NCBI GenBank assembly: GCA_013397455.1
Contig: VYZB01000333.1
Coordinates: forward strand, 839,442 to 903,441
Source of the DNA: Crotophaga sulcirostris
Taxonomy: Eukaryota > Chordata > Aves > Cuculiformes > Crotophagidae
Direction of reading: 5' to 3'
DNA: 64,000 nucleotides
The notes under the pieces are model-generated. The model saw only the letters and a program-made list of their open reading frames with translations, was not told the origin of the DNA and searched no databases. The position numbers were made by a program, and so were the translations under genes. Every line of letters begins with the position of its first letter. The first letter of the stretch is position 1. Positions 59,672 to 64,000 of the stretch are shown piece after piece.

Positions 59672-61462
59672 GAACTGAATTTTGATTCAAGAACAAGACA
59701 ATAAAATTAGTAATAGCCACTTTACAGACTTTGTTTATTACTTTTATCCAGCAAGTTAATATCTCTTTTAAGTACGTTTTTACCTCTGGCAAATTCATCA
59801 GACCTTGAAATGTGGTTTCCAAACCCGGATATTACACATTAACACCAATCTAATATGTACGATCATTATGGAAACAAGTCAAGCGAAGCATATTGATTTT
59901 TTTCATGACCAGCAAGAACATCGATGCATAACACACACAAGTTCTCGTATACACACATATGTGCAGACATGTTCTCGTAAATCAACACAGGCACAGTGTT
60001 ACGGGAAGAATCCGGTTGAGGCCATGGTGTGGATAGGCGTAGGTTTTTGCAATTCACATACGCTTTCATTTTGGTCACGTAACCATGTTTCAGAACAGTG
60101 TAATGCTTGTATAGTTTGTAAAACTAGCTTGAAGATAGACCATAAACGGAAATAAACCATTAATCAGATTGTCAATGAAAATTCTGAGAATTCAATTACA
60201 AATCCTGGACAAATTTAGTCATCAATTTCTCAAAACATCATTGGTATGGAAAGCTGTAGATCTTTGTGAGGTCTAAAAGGTTGATTTCTTACATTTCTTA
60301 AAAGCAGAAACAACACTTTTCATAGCTGGTTTCAATCAGGCTTTTTTTCTGTTTTCTAATTTCATTTCATCCTACTTTAACATGGCGTTTCCCACCTCCC
60401 TCAGATCTTCCCACAGAAACAGTCAGACAGAAGAAACACTTGAGCAGCTTGTGCAAGTATGATGCCTGAGCTGGTCACATGAACATGTCCTGGGACACAT
60501 GAACTGATTTTTTTCAGAGGAAAAAAATAAGGAGATTATTTTCAGATTGTGGTAAAGTTTACCATTAATCCAAACTATAGGATAGAAGGCTGTCTTCAAA
60601 ACTGTGTATCATCTGCTACCAAGTATGTTGAACCCAAACAAGATCAGGAAAAGAAAACCTAAACAGCTCCTAAAAGTTTATTTTCCACTTGGTCTAACAC
60701 TGGAAATGAAGAGCTGTTTTGCCTCAGTAGTTGCATTTCTTTTGGGGTCATCTTTTGCTCAGCAGGAGTGGACAAGGATGAACTGGGATTTATGAGGCTT
60801 TTAATTTTTATTCTTTAATGTTTTCTATTTTCATGTTCAAATATATTGTTACTTAATGTTTTGAAATATAGCTTCCCAGTCCAATGTAATTTTAGTTTCC
60901 CAAAGAAATGAGGTGAAAGAAAATACAGCGAGAAATAATCGAAGCAGTGAAATTCTTAGTATTTCAGACAAGAGCAAAATCTTTACCTAACTTGAAATGT
61001 TTTCAATGCTTCCTCAAAAATCCATAAAATGAGAAACTGCTCATCAACTCAAGAGTTATATATGCAAAATCTCCTGCACACAAGTCAGGGTCAATGCATG
61101 ACTGCAGATTTCTAACCATTTGTTAAATTCCCCACTCTGCAAATGCCAAAGGATTGAAGAGTAAAAATGAGTGAGTGAAGACATGGTTCCAAGTCACTAA
61201 ACTGTAGAGGTGTCAAAATCCTTTATGGAGGGAGATGCTGCAGTTGCACTGTAGTGAGGAGAAATCTCAGCTGGCTTCACAGTCAACATAGCATGTTAGA
61301 CTTTTAGCAGAAAGAAAATGGCAAAGATAATTGCATGGGAAAAGAAGAAAAATAAGCAGCTTTACAAACAGACCACAAACACTGAACACTGGCAGCGTTC
61401 AGCTACGTGAAACTAAGCTTCAGCTGCTGAATGTGCATTGCGCAGGCAGTCTATTGACCCAA
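59672..61462. other. Non-coding stretch, possibly constrained near 59.9-60.2 kb
   Basis: No repeat or gene is recognised. Positions 59990-60120 keep more CpG sites than their surroundings and include ggtcacgtaacc-type palindromic wording. Open frames there on both strands (59805-60155 plus, 59866-60078 minus) have no known domain. Confidence 0.35.
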
Positions 61463-61530
61463 TATAGAATCATAGAATGGTTGGGGTTGGAAGGGACCTT
61501 AAAGATCAGCCAGTTCCACCCCCTCCTTGT
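61463..61530 (-). mobile_element. CR1 extreme 3' tail fragment
   Basis: The plus strand reads tatagaatcatagaatggtt, ggggttggaagggaccttaa and agatcagccagttccacccc. About 68 bp of the 3' terminus survive, with the tail repeat intact and little decay. Confidence 0.93.
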
Positions 61531-62084
61531 GCTTTAATAAAAGGAAATCCAATATGGATGGAAGTTGTTTTATGAGTATGACATAGAAACTTTATCTATT
61601 GAGGTAAACACACAGACAGCGTCTTCCTGTGCATATAGGAGTGCTTAGTTAGACTGAAACTCTGACTAAACAGATTTAGTCATCACAGGCAGCTCATAAT
61701 AGTCACTGAGGTTCCTACTTGTCAAAATGCAAACTCTTATCCAACCAGTGGCCAAATCAGATCTTTGTTGTTTCTTATTTAAGGTTAGTTAAAATCAATG
61801 AAGTGATCAAACAGCAGGCTCCGGGAATCTTTTTGTTTGCTTGCTTTTCTGTTAATGGAGAGTTTAAACCTATTATTTATGGCCTTTTGTGATCTCTCTG
61901 TAATTATGTAAATATTCAAATTTTGCAAAAATTCAATATAAAAAAGGCAAACATACTGCACACTGGACCAATTTTGCCCTCAGCAATGTCCCTCAGATAC
62001 CTTCACTGGGTGGTAAGCAAGGTAACGTCAGCCTTACCCCGTTGAACCCCTAACCAGCCCCTACCCAGATAACTCACATCACAT

Positions 62085-62215
62085 CACAGCATTACCATTC
62101 CCTTTTTGCAGATGAGGAAAGCAAGGCACAGCAGTGCAACTGAACGACCTGAGACTGTGTAATGATTCAGGAGAATGGCGAGATCCAGGTCAGAAGTTCC
62201 TGATTTCTTTACCTG
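62085..62215 (+). mobile_element. MIR-like (CORE-SINE) ancient repeat
   Basis: The plus strand shows the MIR order of motifs: an accattccctttttgcagat segment (MIR: cccattttacagatgagg), then gatgaggaaagcaaggcaca, then a decayed cctgagactgtgtaatg (MIR: ggtcacacagctag), then cgagatccaggtcagaagt (MIR: gattcgaacccaggtct). MIR is a tRNA-derived SINE family of deep amniote age and is rare but present in birds. Divergence is high, as expected. Confidence 0.65.
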
Positions 62216-62970
62216 ATCATTGCCCTTTTATGCTCTATTTATCTCTGGTTCAGTTGCTTATTTGGGTGGGAGTCACTGATAGCTAAACTGAGTGGAGGTA
62301 ACCTTCCACCAAAGCTACAACTACACACTTCTACACCACATAACATCTTTACCTTCATGATTTCCACCCTTCTGCACTCTCATTAAAATACAGAAGACCC
62401 TACTGACAACATGCAGAGGGGCTGAAGTACCTGTAAGAGTGCTGGACCAAAGGCTTCCAACAATGACAAAAAGCACTTTTCCCATCCTATGGAGTCTGCA
62501 GCACAATCTGGATTTGGGGTTGGAATTTTTGTTTGTATTTTTATTCTCCTGAAATACTGACCTACATATTCATTCACTCCAAACCCAAACCTTGCCAAAG
62601 GATTCTGGTTAAAAAAATCAGAAATACTATATTATAATGAGTAAACATTCAATAAATCGCTGCTGCACCATTCAGAAATATCTGCAAATAGAGAGATCAA
62701 TTTTCCTTTTTTCCTAGTGCTTTCCTCATCCCTGATCCATATTTATTCAGGGTCAATACCAAAAGCCTTTCACTAGCAATAACAGGCTTCACTGACACAC
62801 AATTTTTACAGCTGTTACAAACAAAAAAAGAAAATTCTGCTGTCCTTCTATTTAATAAATTCCCCTAAGTGTAGTTTTCTGAGTGCTAATACATAAATCT
62901 GTGTTCTTAAACACAGATTCAAAATAAAGGTGTAATCTATGTAGCATGTTACTCTTCTTCTTCCCCACAG

Positions 62971-63030
62971 ACGCACTGTTAGAGATACTTCGTAACAGCA
63001 ATAACAAGAATTTTGGACACAAATTTAAAA
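62971..63030 (+). other. Candidate microexon (60 nt, phase 1-1)
   Basis: The acceptor is among the strongest in the window, gttactcttcttcttccccacag (ending at 62970), and the donor is ttaaaa followed by gtaaga (63031). Between them are exactly 60 nt. The phase-1 frame is open: two bases, 19 codons, one base, beginning ALLEILRNSNNKNFGHKF. Length and symmetric phase fit a cassette microexon. It is phase-compatible with the plus-strand candidates at 32348-32470 and 55769-55849. The larger open frame 62946-63230 continues past the donor, so this is not the only reading. The peptide is not recognised. Confidence 0.3.
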
Positions 63031-64000
63031 GTAAGAGGAAATGCGATGTCAAAAAGAGTGACCTTCATTTTAAATTACCTCTGCTGTGTCCACATGTCAG
63101 TGCAGCTTTGCCAACTTCCCACGGTACACAAGCAAAAGCCAAAAAAAGTAGGAGTACACATCACCTCCCAGTTCCAGGCTTCCCCTCTGAACTCCCTGGC
63201 TTCCCTAAGTTTATTTCAATAGCTCGATAACAATTCTGATTTATATAAGCTAAAATCATGCGGTTTCATAATACCTTCAAATGAAAGATTTTTGCAATAC
63301 TTATGTCACCATAAGCATCCCTGTATTTTCTAGAATTGTTAGGGTTTTTTTGCACTTTAAAATAAATATTGCTATGTGGTGTCCTTGAAAAACATCCTGC
63401 CCTAAATTATGCCACATTAACCTAGAAAATGCTTACCAGATCACTCAAAAATCTTCTTTCTACACAGCAAAAAGAAAGGTCATTATCAAAAGAAGTGATC
63501 ACATTTTGATGTACATCTGACATGCGGATGCCCTTCCGGCGCACCCCGAGATCACAGCTGATTTCAGCAACAGATGCCCTGAACTTGGGTTTCCTCTAGA
63601 TGTGACTGAGATTGCAATTATTATATTTTTTTTTCTGTCTCTTGAAAGAAGTAAAATCGCATGTATCCCAGCTGCTACAAACTAGTAAATCACAGATGAT
63701 AATTATTCAATATTATGAAAGAAGATGATAGAAGGATCGGGCCTTTTTAACTTAGATACATGATTGGGCATTATGGGTTTTTTTGAAGGAAGAAGATTGC
63801 TGCTCACAACAAAGCAACAGCCTTCTAAACCCCACTTACACATCAGTACATTCCAGTCTGTTTTCTTCTTATCCTCCTTATCTAACAAAAGCTAAAATCC
63901 AAGCAAGAACATATTTCATTTGACTGCTTCAGCAGAGAAGCAGACCAGGAACTTGACCGATCTCAATTTTCTAGTTCCTCTCGCACATGAAATTTGTATT

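Larger units (their letters stand above)
61531..64000. other. Non-coding stretch with a MIR-like SINE and a microexon candidate
   Basis: Besides the features at 62085-62215 and 62971-63030, I see only AT-rich unique DNA with short homopolymer runs up to the window end. Confidence 0.4.

Noticed and set aside
1..64000. Retroviral LTRs, tRNA, rRNA, CRISPR arrays or bacterial-type operons
   Set aside because: I looked for paired terminal repeats, tRNA-like cloverleafs, rRNA cores and regularly spaced direct repeats and saw none. The many open frames on both strands are short and lack gene structure.

Overview
This window looks like nuclear DNA from a bird. About 7 kb of its 64 kb (my estimate by eye) consists of CR1 LINE fragments, mostly 5'-truncated and often ending in the short tail repeats typical of avian CR1 (ATTCTATG-like or ACTGTGAT-like). 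I see no Alu, L1 or other mammalian-type young repeats. A few very old amniote repeats remain: a MIR-like SINE and two CR1-like remnants of a kind I associate with turtles and crocodilians. I cannot name the species or chromosome.

I find no confident protein-coding gene, rRNA, tRNA, CRISPR array or intact retrovirus. Nearly all open reading frames are short chance frames or frames inside CR1. The window therefore reads as an intergenic region or a long intron. A handful of short segments have good splice acceptors, good donors and an open frame: 31835-31930 with 32348-32470, 55769-55849 and 62971-63030 on the plus strand, all phase 1-1; 37654-37707 on the plus strand, phase 2-2; and 17387-17499 on the minus strand. 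They are candidates only. Chance exon-like matches are expected in this much sequence, and I could not match any peptide to a known family.

Layout. 0-10 kb: CR1 fragments (1-264, 427-827, 5745-6297, 8877-9278) and an ancient repeat block (7605-7990). 10-25 kb: few repeats, with several stretches that look like conserved non-coding (enhancer-type) DNA, best at 13.0-14.3 kb and 20.2-20.7 kb, and a small GC/CpG-rich pocket at 21.6 kb. 25-42 kb: many CR1 pieces with the best exon candidates between them. 42-56 kb: AT-rich DNA, CR1 3' ends, a 21-bp minisatellite at 48.07 kb, a CTTT microsatellite at 50.27 kb, and another enhancer-like stretch at 54.25 kb. 57.0-58.2 kb: the longest CR1 copy, which still shows recognisable reverse-transcriptase motifs. 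58-64 kb: more CR1 ends, a MIR-like SINE at 62.1 kb and a candidate microexon at 62.97 kb.

I did not find a convincing new biological system. The most useful leads are the exon candidates, the paired internally deleted and longer CR1 copies, and the enhancer-like blocks. Each needs a comparison with other bird genomes or RNA data to decide.
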